Source: CALHAX01 sp039816705 (lineage in GTDB: Bacteria; Pseudomonadota; Alphaproteobacteria; Rhizobiales; CALHAX01). From it: a DNA stretch of 10,024 nt. The number at the start of each line of letters is the position of its first letter. The stretch's first letter is position 1. Made by a program: the position numbers and the translations under genes. The DNA lies in contig JBCBXF010000116.1 of NCBI GenBank assembly GCA_039816705.1, forward strand, positions 1 to 10,024. Direction: 5' to 3'. The notes under the pieces were generated by a model. It ran no database searches and had not been told where the DNA came from. It saw only the letters and a list, made by a program, of their open reading frames with translations. This document shows, piece by piece, positions 1 through 7,455 of the stretch.

Positions 1-999
1 CTGGAGGGCAACCAGCCGTTTTACGAGCACTCCGTTAAACTTTGGGAAGGCCTGACCCAGGACCTCAACTACAATGTGATGTTCTCCCAGCGTGGCATCA
101 TCAATCTGTTCCACACGGATGCGCAGCGTGACATGTATGCCAGACGCGGCAACTCCATGGTGTTGCACGGCTCCGATGCGATCCTTCTCGATCAAGATGG
201 CGTGCGCAAACTCGCACCCATGATCGACTTCGAGAATGGGCGGTTCCCGATCCAGGGAGCGCTTTACCAACCGCGGGCTGGAACGGCGCGCCATGATGCT
301 GTCGCGTGGGGATATGCCCGCGGCGCTGACCGCCTTGGTGTTGACCTGATCCAGAATTGCGAGGTGACCGGCCTCGACATCACAAACGGCGCCATCAACG
401 GTGTTGAGACAACGCGCGGATATATCTCCGCCGGAAAGGTGGGTGTTGCAGTTGCGGGAAATACGTCAGTCGTCGGTGCGATGGCCGGGCTCGACCTGCC
501 GATCGAAAGCCATGTGCTGCAGGCGTTTGTTAGCGAGGGTCTGAAACCCTTCATTGACACCGTGATCACCTACGGCGCCGGCCATTTTTATATCTCCCAG
601 TCAGACAAGGGCGGCCTTGTCTTCGGCGGGGATATCGACAGCTATATGAGCTATGCGCAACGCGGCAACATGCCGACCGTCGAGCACGTCGTCGAAGGCG
701 GTGTGACGCTCATCCCGAAAATGAAACGCACGCGCATGCTGCGTTCTTGGGGTGGCATCATGGACATGACGCCCGATGGCAGCCCGATCATCGACAAAAC
801 CCCGGTTGAAGGGCTCTACTTCAACTGCGGCTGGTGCTACGGCGGCTTCAAGGCAACTCCCGCCTCCGGTTGGTGCTTCGCCCATTTGATGGCGAATGAC
901 CGCAGCCACGAGGTCTCCAAGGCCATGACGTTTGACCGCTTCGCAACCGGCCATGCGATTGATGAAGGTGGACGCGGCCCTCAACCCAACCTGCATTAG
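1..999 (+). CDS. soxB: Sarcosine oxidase beta subunit (or N-methylglutamate dehydrogenase MgdA-type), 5' partial
   Basis: This is the flavin-bearing catalytic subunit of the heterotetrameric complex, in the DAO family of FAD-dependent amine oxidoreductases. The reading frame is open from base 1, so 332 codons of the C-terminal part are seen. Against a usual length of about 415 residues, roughly 80 N-terminal residues, including the GxGxxG dinucleotide motif, lie outside the window. Family signatures visible are ESHVLQAFVSE (codons from about 169), YISQSDKGGLVFGGDID, SWGGIMDMTPDGSPIID and CGWCYGGFKATPASGW. The histidine codon at 511-513, in ESHVLQA, is where I recall SoxB carrying covalent FMN; this is family knowledge, not shown here. 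The gene ends at TAG 997-999 and soxD starts 22 nt later. The C-terminal tail RGPQPNLH differs from the alanine-rich tail I recall for classical SoxB. The subunit family is certain; the substrate (sarcosine or N-methylglutamate) is not. Confidence 0.93.
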   Translation: MEGNQPFYEHSVKLWEGLTQDLNYNVMFSQRGIINLFHTDAQRDMYARRGNSMVLHGSDAILLDQDGVRKLAPMIDFENGRFPIQGALYQPRAGTARHDAVAWGYARGADRLGVDLIQNCEVTGLDITNGAINGVETTRGYISAGKVGVAVAGNTSVVGAMAGLDLPIESHVLQAFVSEGLKPFIDTVITYGAGHFYISQSDKGGLVFGGDIDSYMSYAQRGNMPTVEHVVEGGVTLIPKMKRTRMLRSWGGIMDMTPDGSPIIDKTPVEGLYFNCGWCYGGFKATPASGWCFAHLMANDRSHEVSKAMTFDRFATGHAIDEGGRGPQPNLH

Positions 1000-1021
1000 C
1001 ATTCGCAGGGGAGATTAATAC

Positions 1022-1279
1022 ATGCGCATCGACTGCCCATACTGCGGCCTGCGTTCGATCGAAGAGTTCACCGTACGCGGCGAACTGCCAAAGAAGCGGC
1101 CGGCAGCCGATGCTGGCATCCCCGCTTACGTTGACTATCAGTATCACGATAAAAATCCGCGCGGCCGCAACATCGAGTTCTGGCAGCACACCGGCGGCTG
1201 CCGCGCATGGCTGATGGTGGAACGCGATACGATCACTCACGAAATTTTCTCCGTGACCGACGTCCGGGAGGCCAGCTGA
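1022..1279 (+). CDS. soxD: Sarcosine oxidase delta subunit (zinc-binding; MgdB-type alternative)
   Basis: This is the small structural subunit of the heterotetrameric oxidase; in known structures it binds one zinc ion and packs against the alpha subunit. It is 85 residues, at the short end for the family. The zinc ligands can be read directly: Cys5 and Cys8 in CPYCG, then His56 and Cys60 in HTGGC. The family's C-terminal pattern of a charged residue followed by DTITHEI is present. The ATG at 1022 is supported by a purine-rich AGGGGAG (1007-1013), 8 nt upstream. The stop TGA (1277-1279) lies one base before the soxA start, so the two genes are almost certainly translationally linked. The order beta-delta-alpha-gamma is shared by soxBDAG and mgdABCD. 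It starts MRIDCPYCG, lacking the extra few hydrophobic residues I recall before the first cysteine in classical SoxD. Confidence 0.93.
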   Translation: MRIDCPYCGLRSIEEFTVRGELPKKRPAADAGIPAYVDYQYHDKNPRGRNIEFWQHTGGCRAWLMVERDTITHEIFSVTDVREAS

Positions 1280-1280
1280 C

Positions 1281-4250
1281 ATGCCTCAGATTTTCCGCAA
1301 CGCAAGCGGTGGTCAGATCGACCGCTCGAAACTCCTGCGCTTCACCTTCGATGGCAAGGACTACACCGGCTATCGCGGTGATACTCTGGCCTCCGCTCTG
1401 CTCGCCAACGGACGGCGTCTCGTCGCACGTTCATTCAAGTATCATCGTCCCCGCGGCATCATCAGCGCCGGCGTCGAAGAGCCGAATGCGCTTGTCGAGC
1501 TGCGCACCGGCGCCCGCCGCGAGCCGAACACGCGGGCGACGACGGTTGAGCTGTTTGATGGACTTGAGGCCAGCAGTCAGAACCGCTGGCCCTCACTCAA
1601 GTTCGATATTCTCTCCGCGAACCAGATCGTCGCTCCCTTCCTGAGCGCCGGCTTCTATTACAAGACATTCAAATGGCCGCCCTCGTTCTGGGAGCCAGTC
1701 TACGAGAAAATTATCCGCCGGGCCGCCGGTCTCGGGCGGGTCGCCGAACGTGCAGATCCAGACACCTACGAAAAGGCAAACGCCCACTGCGATTTGCTGG
1801 TCATCGGTTCCGGCCCGGCAGGTCTGGCTGCGGCCTTGACGGCCGCCCGCGCAGGTGCACGCGTCATCATCGCTGATGAAGGCAGCCGGTTCGGTGGCGC
1901 TCTATTGTCTGAGCGTGTTGCGATTGATGACAAAAACGGCGATGCGTGGACAGATGCAGCCATCGCCGAGCTGGAGAGCATGCCGCAGGTCCGCATGTTC
2001 GCGCGCACGACCGTCTTCGGGCGGTATGACGCGGGCACATACGGCCTCATCGAACGTGTGGCCGACCATTTCCCCGAGCCTCCAGCCCACACCCCGCGAC
2101 AGATCCTGTGGCGGGTTTTCGCCAAACGCTCGATCCTTGCTGCGGGCGCGATCGAGCGGCCGATCGTGTTTGGCGACAATGATCGACCGGGCGTGATGAT
2201 GGCGGGGGCCGCTCGCGCCTATGCCAATCGATATGCCGTGCAAGCCGGCAAAAAAGTCGTTGTCTGCGGCAACAGTGACGATGTTGCGCGCACTGTCTCG
2301 GACCTCGGAGCCGTCGGCGCAAAAGTCGTCGCCGTCGTGGACACCCGGGCGGACGCCCACACCGCCGACGTCGGTCGCCCGATCTACCGCAACTCAGTGG
2401 TCCGCCGCGCGCTTGGCGGCCAGTATGTGCAGGCCGCTGAGATCGGCGAAGTCGGCAGTGGCATCTCAACCGAGAATGTCGAATGCGACGCCATCGTCGT
2501 GAGCGGTGGCTGGAGCCCGAATATTAACGTCGCGACCCACCTTGGTCAGCGCCCTACGTACAATCCGGAAGTCGTCGGCTTCACAATGCCGGAAAAGCTC
2601 GGCGAGATGACCGTCGCTGGCGCAGCGAACGGCGTTTACGACACCGCCGGGTGCCTTCAGGCCGGCGAACGTGCAGCGACGGTGGCACTCAGCGCACTTG
2701 GCATGACACCAAAAGACGCGGTCGTTGCGCGAGATATCGACGAAGGCCCACACGGCAACCTCGAGGCTTTCTTCCACGTCACTGGCGCGGAGGGAAAATG
2801 CTTTGTCGATTTCCAGAATGACGTCACCGACAAAGACCTGAAGCTCGCCGTTAAGGAAGGGTATGACAGTGCGGAGCACGCGAAGCGCTACACCACGTTC
2901 GGCATGGCAACCGATCAAGGCAAGACCGGCAGCCTCAACGGCGCGGCAATCCTCGCGGACGCGTTGAATGCCACCATCGCCGATGTTGGGGTGACAACCG
3001 CCCGCCCGCCATACACTCCGGTCGCACTTGGAGCCTGGGGCGGCCATGCCGTTGGCGCCGAGTTCATGCCGACGCGCCGCACGCCCATGCATGCGTGGCA
3101 TGAAGAACACGGCGCCGTCTTCGTCGAGGCCGGCCTGTGGTATCGCCCGGCCTACTATCTCCGCTCAGGAGAAAAAGACTGGCTCGAAGCCTCCGACAGG
3201 GAAGTTCTTGCGACCCGTGGAAGCGTCGGCATTTGCGATGTCTCGACACTCGGCAAGATTGATGTGCAGGGCTCGGACGCAGGTGTATTTCTCAACAAGC
3301 TCTACATCAATGGCTGGACGAAGCTGCCTGTCGGCAAGGCACGTTATGGTCTGATGTTGCGCGAAGACGGCATGGTTATGGATGACGGGACGACGTCGCG
3401 TCTCGCCGAAGACCATTACATCATGACCACGACCACGGCGAACGCCGCCGGTGTTATGGCGCACATGGAGTATTGCCATCAGGTCATTTGGCCGGAGCTC
3501 GACGTCCAATATGTCTCCGTGACCGAGCAGTGGGCCCAAATGGCGATCGCCGGGCCGAAGTCGCGCGACGTCCTTTCGCGGATCGTCGATGACTTCGACA
3601 TCTCGAACGAAGCCTTTCCTTTCATGGGCGCGGCAGAGCTGACGATCCTCGGCGGCATGCCGGCCCGTCTCTTCCGCATCAGCTTCTCAGGCGAACTGGC
3701 GTATGAACTCGCCGTGCCCGCAGATTACGGCATCGAAGCTTGGAAGGGCGTGATGGCGGCGGGCGCACCATACCAGATCACACCCTATGGCCTCGAAGCA
3801 CTCGGCGCGATGCGGATCGAAAAGGGGCACGCAGCGGGCCAGGAGCTGGATGGTCGCACCACAGCCGATGATCTTGGCCTCGGCGGAATGATGTCGAAAG
3901 CCAAAGACTTTGTCGGCAAGACACTCTCCGGCCGTCCAGGCCTTGTCGATCCGATGCGCCCGAAGATGGTTGGCCTTCGCCCGACCGACACGACGCAGCG
4001 CGTCAACGCCGGCGCGCACCTGCTGCCGCACGGCGCCGAAAAAGTCATCGCGAACGACCAGGGTTGGATCAGTTCTGCCGCGCACTCCCCTGTTCTCGAC
4101 AGCTGGATCGGCCTTGGTTTTGTGAAGAATGGCCGCAACCGCCTTGGCGAGCGGCTCCTCGCCGTCGACTTTGTTCGTGGCCGGGAATACGAGGTCGAAC
4201 TCGTCTCACCGCATATGGTCGATCCGAAGGGGGAAAAACTCCATGCCTGA
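1281..4250 (+). CDS. soxA: Sarcosine oxidase alpha subunit (or N-methylglutamate dehydrogenase MgdC-type)
   Basis: This is the large subunit, 989 residues, a normal family length. It is known to bind NAD+ and tetrahydrofolate, and in sarcosine oxidase it converts the imine made by the beta subunit into glycine and 5,10-methylene-THF. The domains in order are: a ferredoxin-like N-terminal fold (about 15-100, with SFKYHRPRGI) without iron-sulfur cysteines, as is normal for SoxA; a Rossmann segment VIGSGPAG with Gly176, Gly178 and Gly181; a second nucleotide-binding segment VVVCGNSDDVARTV near 330; an aminomethyltransferase (GCV_T-like) folate domain from about 598 to 880; and its C-terminal barrel to the end. 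The ATG at 1281 has GGGAGG (1266-1271) 9 nt upstream. Around residues 844-868 the sequence reads RIEKGHAAGQELDGRTTADD, unlike the VGQDTDGTVTP-type stretch I recall for classical SoxA. The last 8 nt overlap soxG. Confidence 0.95.
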   Translation: MPQIFRNASGGQIDRSKLLRFTFDGKDYTGYRGDTLASALLANGRRLVARSFKYHRPRGIISAGVEEPNALVELRTGARREPNTRATTVELFDGLEASSQNRWPSLKFDILSANQIVAPFLSAGFYYKTFKWPPSFWEPVYEKIIRRAAGLGRVAERADPDTYEKANAHCDLLVIGSGPAGLAAALTAARAGARVIIADEGSRFGGALLSERVAIDDKNGDAWTDAAIAELESMPQVRMFARTTVFGRYDAGTYGLIERVADHFPEPPAHTPRQILWRVFAKRSILAAGAIERPIVFGDNDRPGVMMAGAARAYANRYAVQAGKKVVVCGNSDDVARTVSDLGAVGAKVVAVVDTRADAHTADVGRPIYRNSVVRRALGGQYVQAAEIGEVGSGISTENVECDAIVVSGGWSPNINVATHLGQRPTYNPEVVGFTMPEKLGEMTVAGAANGVYDTAGCLQAGERAATVALSALGMTPKDAVVARDIDEGPHGNLEAFFHVTGAEGKCFVDFQNDVTDKDLKLAVKEGYDSAEHAKRYTTFGMATDQGKTGSLNGAAILADALNATIADVGVTTARPPYTPVALGAWGGHAVGAEFMPTRRTPMHAWHEEHGAVFVEAGLWYRPAYYLRSGEKDWLEASDREVLATRGSVGICDVSTLGKIDVQGSDAGVFLNKLYINGWTKLPVGKARYGLMLREDGMVMDDGTTSRLAEDHYIMTTTTANAAGVMAHMEYCHQVIWPELDVQYVSVTEQWAQMAIAGPKSRDVLSRIVDDFDISNEAFPFMGAAELTILGGMPARLFRISFSGELAYELAVPADYGIEAWKGVMAAGAPYQITPYGLEALGAMRIEKGHAAGQELDGRTTADDLGLGGMMSKAKDFVGKTLSGRPGLVDPMRPKMVGLRPTDTTQRVNAGAHLLPHGAEKVIANDQGWISSAAHSPVLDSWIGLGFVKNGRNRLGERLLAVDFVRGREYEVELVSPHMVDPKGEKLHA

Positions 4251-4845
4251 GGCACACTCGTCTTCGGCAACACGAGCCTTACCGTGGTCGCGCACACTGC
4301 GATCGGGTCGGTTTGGCAATACCGGAAACCCGGGCCTGCTCCTTGTGCGCCCGCTCCGGGATGTTGCGTCCCTCGCGGTGATTGCCCGCAAATCCGGTCC
4401 GCCCAAAACCATTGCAGGCCTCGCACCGCCAGAGGTCGGTCGCCTCACCGAGGCTGAGGGCGTTCGCGTCGCCGCCGATGGTCCGGGGCAGTGGCGCATC
4501 ATCACGCAGACCCGCTCCTCGCAGGAGCTGTTCAGCCAAGTGCGCGACGAGGTTGGCGCAACCGCAAGCGTGATCGACCAAAGCCACGGCTGGGCCACGA
4601 TCGAAATCTCTGGAATGACGGCACCCGACGTCCTTGCGAAAGGTTCGTCAATCGATTTTCACCTGTCACAGTTCGCTCCAGGCTCCAGCACCCCAACCTC
4701 GATCCACCATATGGCCGTGCACCTGTGCTGCATCGATGACACACCGACCTATACCGCACAGGTCTTCCGGAGCATGACCGGCTCGTTTGCCACTTGGCTT
4801 AAGGAATCCGCGGCAACATTCGGCTTCGAGGTTGAAGACGCCTGA
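4243..4845 (+). CDS. soxG: Sarcosine oxidase gamma subunit (MgdD-type alternative)
   Basis: This is the gamma subunit of the heterotetramer, 200 residues, the usual family length. It is distantly related to the GCV_T/YgfZ folate-binding fold and is thought to be structural. Family signatures in the second half are VIDQSHGWATIEISG (about 112-126), then DVLAKGSSIDFHLSQF and TSIHHMAVHL, with the SMTGSFATWL segment near the end. The start at 4243 is preferred over an upstream in-frame ATG at 4129. It has AAGGGGG (4227-4233) 9 nt upstream and gives the family length, whereas 4129 would put 122 nt inside soxA. The 8-nt overlap with the soxA stop suggests translational coupling. It is the last gene of the operon; no folate gene (purU, folD, glyA) or mgs/gmaS gene follows. 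A GAATC (GANTC) site lies at 4804-4808. Confidence 0.9.
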   Translation: MPEAHSSSATRALPWSRTLRSGRFGNTGNPGLLLVRPLRDVASLAVIARKSGPPKTIAGLAPPEVGRLTEAEGVRVAADGPGQWRIITQTRSSQELFSQVRDEVGATASVIDQSHGWATIEISGMTAPDVLAKGSSIDFHLSQFAPGSSTPTSIHHMAVHLCCIDDTPTYTAQVFRSMTGSFATWLKESAATFGFEVEDA

Positions 4846-4919
4846 CAACGTCCCACACCGCATTAAGAGAACGGGAACGTGCATCCGGCAGTCTGGAACG
4901 GGGACGCGGGGATTTGTTT

Positions 4920-4933
4920 CGTCGGCGGCGACG
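4920..4933 (+). other. Small hairpin downstream of soxG
   Basis: CGTCG-GCGG-CGACG forms a perfect 5-bp stem with a 4-nt loop, 75 nt after the soxG stop and just before the tRNA promoter. It could be where sox transcription ends, but no T-tract follows, so it is not a standard intrinsic terminator. In GC-rich DNA such a short stem may be chance. Confidence 0.22.
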
Positions 4934-4941
4934 CCATTGTA

Positions 4942-4970
4942 TTGACGTCACGCAGCCTGCATGATTTATC
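4942..4970 (+). promoter_or_regulatory. Sigma70-type promoter for tRNA-Val (and probably rpmJ)
   Basis: A -35 box TTGACG (4942-4947) and a -10 box TTTATC (4965-4970) are separated by exactly 17 nt. Transcription would begin near 4977, about 32 nt before the mature tRNA 5' end, a normal leader length. The -35 element is close to the housekeeping consensus, and the region between the boxes is neutral. The 163-bp gap from soxG to the tRNA holds no convincing gene. Confidence 0.62.
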
Positions 4971-5008
4971 CACGCGGCGCGGTGCGGCTGCATCGCTGAC
5001 GGGTTCCC

Positions 5009-5083
5009 GGGCGCGTAGCTCAGCGGGAGAGCACTGCATTGACATTGCAGGGGTCGCTGGTTCAATCCCAGCCGTGCCCACCA
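5009..5083 (+). tRNA. tRNA-Val (anticodon GAC), CCA encoded
   Basis: All arms fold. The acceptor is GGGCGCG (5009-5015) with CGTGCCC (5073-5079), containing one G-T pair. The D stem is GCTC/GAGC (5018-5021 with 5029-5032). The anticodon stem is CTGCA/TGCAG (5034-5038 with 5046-5050) with loop TTGACAT, giving anticodon GAC at 5041-5043. The T stem is GCTGG/CCAGC with loop TTCAATC. The discriminator is A5080 and the CCA at 5081-5083 is genomic. The GAC anticodon reads the valine codons GTC and GTT. The rpmJ start codon lies only 56 nt downstream, and no clear terminator is seen between them. Confidence 0.97.
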
Positions 5084-5139
5084 TTCTTGGTTTTGAACAC
5101 TGATAGAGCCAGCGCGATGCGTGGGCGGAGACGAGAGAC

Positions 5140-5265
5140 ATGAAAATCCGTAACTCGCTGAAATCGCTGCAAAAGCGCCATCGCGACAACCGCGTCGTTC
5201 GTCGCCGCGGCCGCTTGTACGTGATCAACAAGACCAACCCGCGCTTCAAGGCCCGCCAGGGCTGA
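5140..5265 (+). CDS. rpmJ: 50S ribosomal protein L36 (bL36)
   Basis: This is a tiny, very basic protein of the large ribosomal subunit, 41 residues, beginning MKIRNSLKSLQKRH and ending NKTNPRFKARQG. It is the proteobacterial form without the zinc-binding cysteines of the 37-38-residue type, and 41 residues is typical for alphaproteobacteria. The ATG at 5140 has GGAG (5127-5130) 9 nt upstream. It stands alone rather than in a ribosomal protein operon, which is usual for this L36 form. It lies just downstream of tRNA-Val, and with no better promoter visible in between it may be read from the tRNA promoter. Confidence 0.97.
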   Translation: MKIRNSLKSLQKRHRDNRVVRRRGRLYVINKTNPRFKARQG

Positions 5266-5342
5266 AGTTGGTGGGTTGCGGCGCCGCTCGACACACGCTC
5301 GTCCTCTTGTGATCTGGCGTGGCAGGCCAGCCGCTGCCCTGT

Positions 5343-5364
5343 ATCAGCCCAGCATCAACCCAGC
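5343..5364. repeat. Tandem 11-bp direct repeat
   Basis: ATCAGCCCAGC (5343-5353) is followed directly by ATCAACCCAGC (5354-5364), which differs at one position. It sits in the 174-bp gap between rpmJ and the TPR gene. A spacing of 11 bp would put two copies on the same face of the helix, so a protein-binding site is possible, but a chance duplication is equally likely. The rest of this gap shows no gene and no T-rich terminator. A 10-bp palindrome GCGGCGCCGC lies at 5278-5287. Confidence 0.4.
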
Positions 5365-5384
5365 GCCGAGCGGCAACGCTCAGC
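5365..5384 (+). other. Hairpin with GCAA tetraloop between rpmJ and the TPR gene
   Basis: GAGCG-GCAA-CGCTC (5368-5381) is a perfect 5-bp stem closing a GNRA-class tetraloop. It extends past a C-A mismatch by two more pairs to 5365 and 5384. It directly abuts the tandem 11-mers. It might end or protect the rpmJ transcript. The nearest T-run (TTTT at 5403-5406) is about 18 nt further on, too far for a standard terminator. Confidence 0.3.
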
Positions 5385-5439
5385 CCATTGTGATCGCTGA
5401 TCTTTTGACCTGATCCGCCCGACAGTGCAGACTGTGGGA

Positions 5440-6120
5440 ATGGCCTCGATTACTCGCATCACACTGGCGGCGGCACTTACGCTTTTCGCGTTCAACACCT
5501 CTGCTTTCGCACAATCAAAGTCTACCGAAAACGACGCATCGGCCTCGAAAACCGAAACACCTGCGCCGCCTCGCGTGTCGGACGCCGAGGGTGCCTCACG
5601 AGAGAAAGCCGCGCCAGGCCCGACATCGGTCGCTGAGCGGGATCGCATTCTCAGCGACATGTACAAGCGGCTCTCTGAAGCCGACAATCCCGACTATGCC
5701 AAGCTCGTGAGCACAGCGATCGAAAAACTCTGGGTGTTCTCGGGAAGCGATACGGTCGATCTCTTGATGCGCCGCGCCCAGATCGCGATCGGAAAAAAAG
5801 ATCCGAGCGCCGCCAAGGCAATCCTGAATGCTGTGGTTGGCTTGCGCCCGTCATACGCCGAGGCGTGGAATCGGCGCGCGTTCGTGCACTTCTCGAGCAA
5901 AGATTATCAGGCCGCCCTCAGTGATCTGCGGCGCGTGCTGATCCTTGATCCAAAACACTTCAAGGCGATTGGCGGATTGGCGGTCATTCTTCGTGAGTAT
6001 GGACGTGATGAGGCCGCGCTAGCCGCATTCCGCCGTGCGTTGGCAATCAATCCGCAGGATGAGGATGTTCGCAAAGCGGTCAAAGAGTTGCAGATCGAGG
6101 TTGAGGGCCGCGCGATCTGA
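5440..6120 (+). CDS. Exported tetratricopeptide repeat (TPR) protein, function unknown
   Basis: The predicted protein has 226 residues. An N-terminal signal peptide is clear: Arg6, a hydrophobic stretch at about 7-20, and a likely signal peptidase I site after Ala24 (AFA before QS). The protein should therefore be periplasmic. A low-complexity Ser/Lys/Pro/Glu linker covers about 25-70. About three TPR units follow (107-139, 140-173, 174-207), with typical motifs AEAWNRRAFVHF, YQAALSDLRRVLILDP and DEAALAAFRRALAINP. TPR arrays bind peptides or partner proteins, and no catalytic domain is present. The start is uncertain. ATG 5440 gives a clean signal peptide but has no good ribosome binding site, while an in-frame GTG at 5425 would add five residues and also lacks one. 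It stands alone on this strand and converges with ccrM. A GAATC site lies at 5868-5872. Confidence 0.82.
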   Translation: MASITRITLAAALTLFAFNTSAFAQSKSTENDASASKTETPAPPRVSDAEGASREKAAPGPTSVAERDRILSDMYKRLSEADNPDYAKLVSTAIEKLWVFSGSDTVDLLMRRAQIAIGKKDPSAAKAILNAVVGLRPSYAEAWNRRAFVHFSSKDYQAALSDLRRVLILDPKHFKAIGGLAVILREYGRDEAALAAFRRALAINPQDEDVRKAVKELQIEVEGRAI

Positions 6121-6125
6121 TCGCG
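6111..6125. other. Palindrome at the convergent gene ends
   Basis: CGCGAT-CTG-ATCGCG is a perfect 6-bp stem with a 3-nt loop. It spans the stop codon of the TPR gene (TGA 6118-6120), in the 35-bp gap before the end of ccrM on the other strand. It could help end transcription from either side, but neither strand has a T-run beside it, and a 3-nt loop is tight. Confidence 0.25.
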
Positions 6126-6155
6126 TCCCCGGCGCAAGCGCGCGCAACGAAAACG

Positions 6156-7310
6156 CTATTGCGTCAGACCCAGCTGTCGTCGCGCCTGATCCCGCAAAAC
6201 GTCGATCGGCTGAAGCCCGTCTTTTGTATCCACGTGCCAGAAAGTCCACCCGTTGCACGCGGATTTTTTTTGCACCACCGCGCCGAGCTTGTGGATTGAC
6301 CCTTGTGTACCGCGCCACGCGACCGTGCCATCCGCTCGCACCTTGGCTTTGAAGCGTCCGCGCGCGTCACACAACACATGCCCAGGGGTCACGAGCCCGA
6401 GTTCCACGATCTGACCGAACGGCACACGTGGCTCCGACCGCTTGCTCCGGGTCGTCGCCAGATCATCGTCACCCAGAGGCTTGATCGTGTCGATACGCAC
6501 CTGGGCTGCCTTCGCATAATCAGCGTCCCGCTCAATCCCGATCCAGCGGCGATCGAGACGCTTTGCGACAGCGCCGGTCGTGCCCGTACCGAAAAACGGA
6601 TCGAGGATCACATCGCCCGGCGCACTCGACGCGAGGATCAATCGATGAAGCAACGCTTCCGGCTTTTGCGTCGGATGCGCCTTACGGCCCGTGTCGTCCT
6701 TCAATCGCTCCGGCCCAGAGCAAATCGGAAACAGCCAATCCGAGCGCATCTGAACATCATCGTTCGAAGCCTTCATCGCCTCGTAGTTGAACGTGTAGCG
6801 CGAGCGCTGATCCCGCGCGGCCCAGATCAATGTTTCATGCGCATTCGTGAAACGCCGCCCCCGAAAATTCGGCATCGGGTTCGTCTTGCGCCAAACGACA
6901 TCATTGAGGATCCAGAACCCGAGATCCTGGAGCGCAGCGCCGAGGCGGAAGATATTGTGATACGAGCCGATCAGCCACAGCGCCCCGTCCGGCTTGAGCA
7001 CACGCCGGGCCTCGCCGAGCCACGCGCGGGAAAACGCGTCGTAGGCGGAAAAGCTCGAGAATTTGTCCCACGCCTGATCGACCCCGTCGACACGCGTGTT
7101 GTTCGGTCGCAGCAGATCACCGGCGAGCTGAAGATTGTACGGCGGGTCGGCGAAGACGAGGTCAACACTCGCATCCGGCAAACCCCTCATCGCATCGGTA
7201 CAGTCGCCAACGATAACGCGATCGGTCTGCAAGGAGACGTCCGATGGGCCTACCGAACGCTTGGCGGTGGTCGGCTTTTTCCTCCGCGCACAAACCTTTG
7301 ACGACGCCAT
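6156..7310 (-). CDS. ccrM: CcrM-type adenine-N6 DNA methyltransferase (GANTC)
   Basis: This is a solitary, beta-class DNA methyltransferase that in alphaproteobacteria methylates the adenine of GANTC and ties gene expression to replication. It has 384 residues. The catalytic motif IV DPPY is at residues 55-58, in FADPPYNLQL. HPTQKP is at 212-217, and the AdoMet-binding motif I DPFFGTGTTG is at 237-246; IV before I is the beta-class order. The C-terminal RAMA-type domain, typical of CcrM, shows GSIHKLGAVVQ and CNGWTFWHV. No partner endonuclease is nearby. The ATG at 7310 is chosen because GGAG lies 6 nt upstream; an ATG at 7322 in the same frame would add four residues but has no such site. 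The gene lies 177 bp downstream of rnhB on the same strand, as I recall in other alphaproteobacteria. No full CtrA box (TTAA-N7-TTAA) or GANTC site was seen in that gap. Confidence 0.95.
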   Translation of the reverse strand: MASSKVCARRKKPTTAKRSVGPSDVSLQTDRVIVGDCTDAMRGLPDASVDLVFADPPYNLQLAGDLLRPNNTRVDGVDQAWDKFSSFSAYDAFSRAWLGEARRVLKPDGALWLIGSYHNIFRLGAALQDLGFWILNDVVWRKTNPMPNFRGRRFTNAHETLIWAARDQRSRYTFNYEAMKASNDDVQMRSDWLFPICSGPERLKDDTGRKAHPTQKPEALLHRLILASSAPGDVILDPFFGTGTTGAVAKRLDRRWIGIERDADYAKAAQVRIDTIKPLGDDDLATTRSKRSEPRVPFGQIVELGLVTPGHVLCDARGRFKAKVRADGTVAWRGTQGSIHKLGAVVQKKSACNGWTFWHVDTKDGLQPIDVLRDQARRQLGLTQ

Positions 7311-7455
7311 CACGCACTCCATACAACATACACACGGCGATCAACGCCAACGCACTCCGACGACAGATCACAACTTCCCGGCCACGAAAAGTCCGTCGCT
7401 CAAGAAAAGCAAACGCTTTCATTGACTTGCATGTGCACCGCGCGTGCTTGAGTGC

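Noticed and set aside
2466..3110. A 214-codon open frame on the - strand within soxA
   Set aside because: It lies wholly inside the well-supported soxA and shows no domain, no RBS and the composition expected of a shadow frame.
4129..4242. Longer version of soxG starting at ATG 4129
   Set aside because: It would extend far into soxA and exceed the family length; ATG 4243 has a good RBS and the expected overlap.
5009..5083. tRNA-Val as an integration site of a genomic island
   Set aside because: No integrase gene and no direct repeat of the tRNA 3' end were seen in the window.
4879..5103. A 74-codon frame on the + strand between soxG and rpmJ
   Set aside because: It runs through the tRNA-Val gene and its promoter, so it cannot be a real protein gene.
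6303..7301. A 332-codon open frame on the + strand, antisense to ccrM
   Set aside because: It is a mirror of the GC-rich ccrM gene; the protein is arginine-rich and resembles no family, while the opposite strand encodes an unmistakable CcrM.
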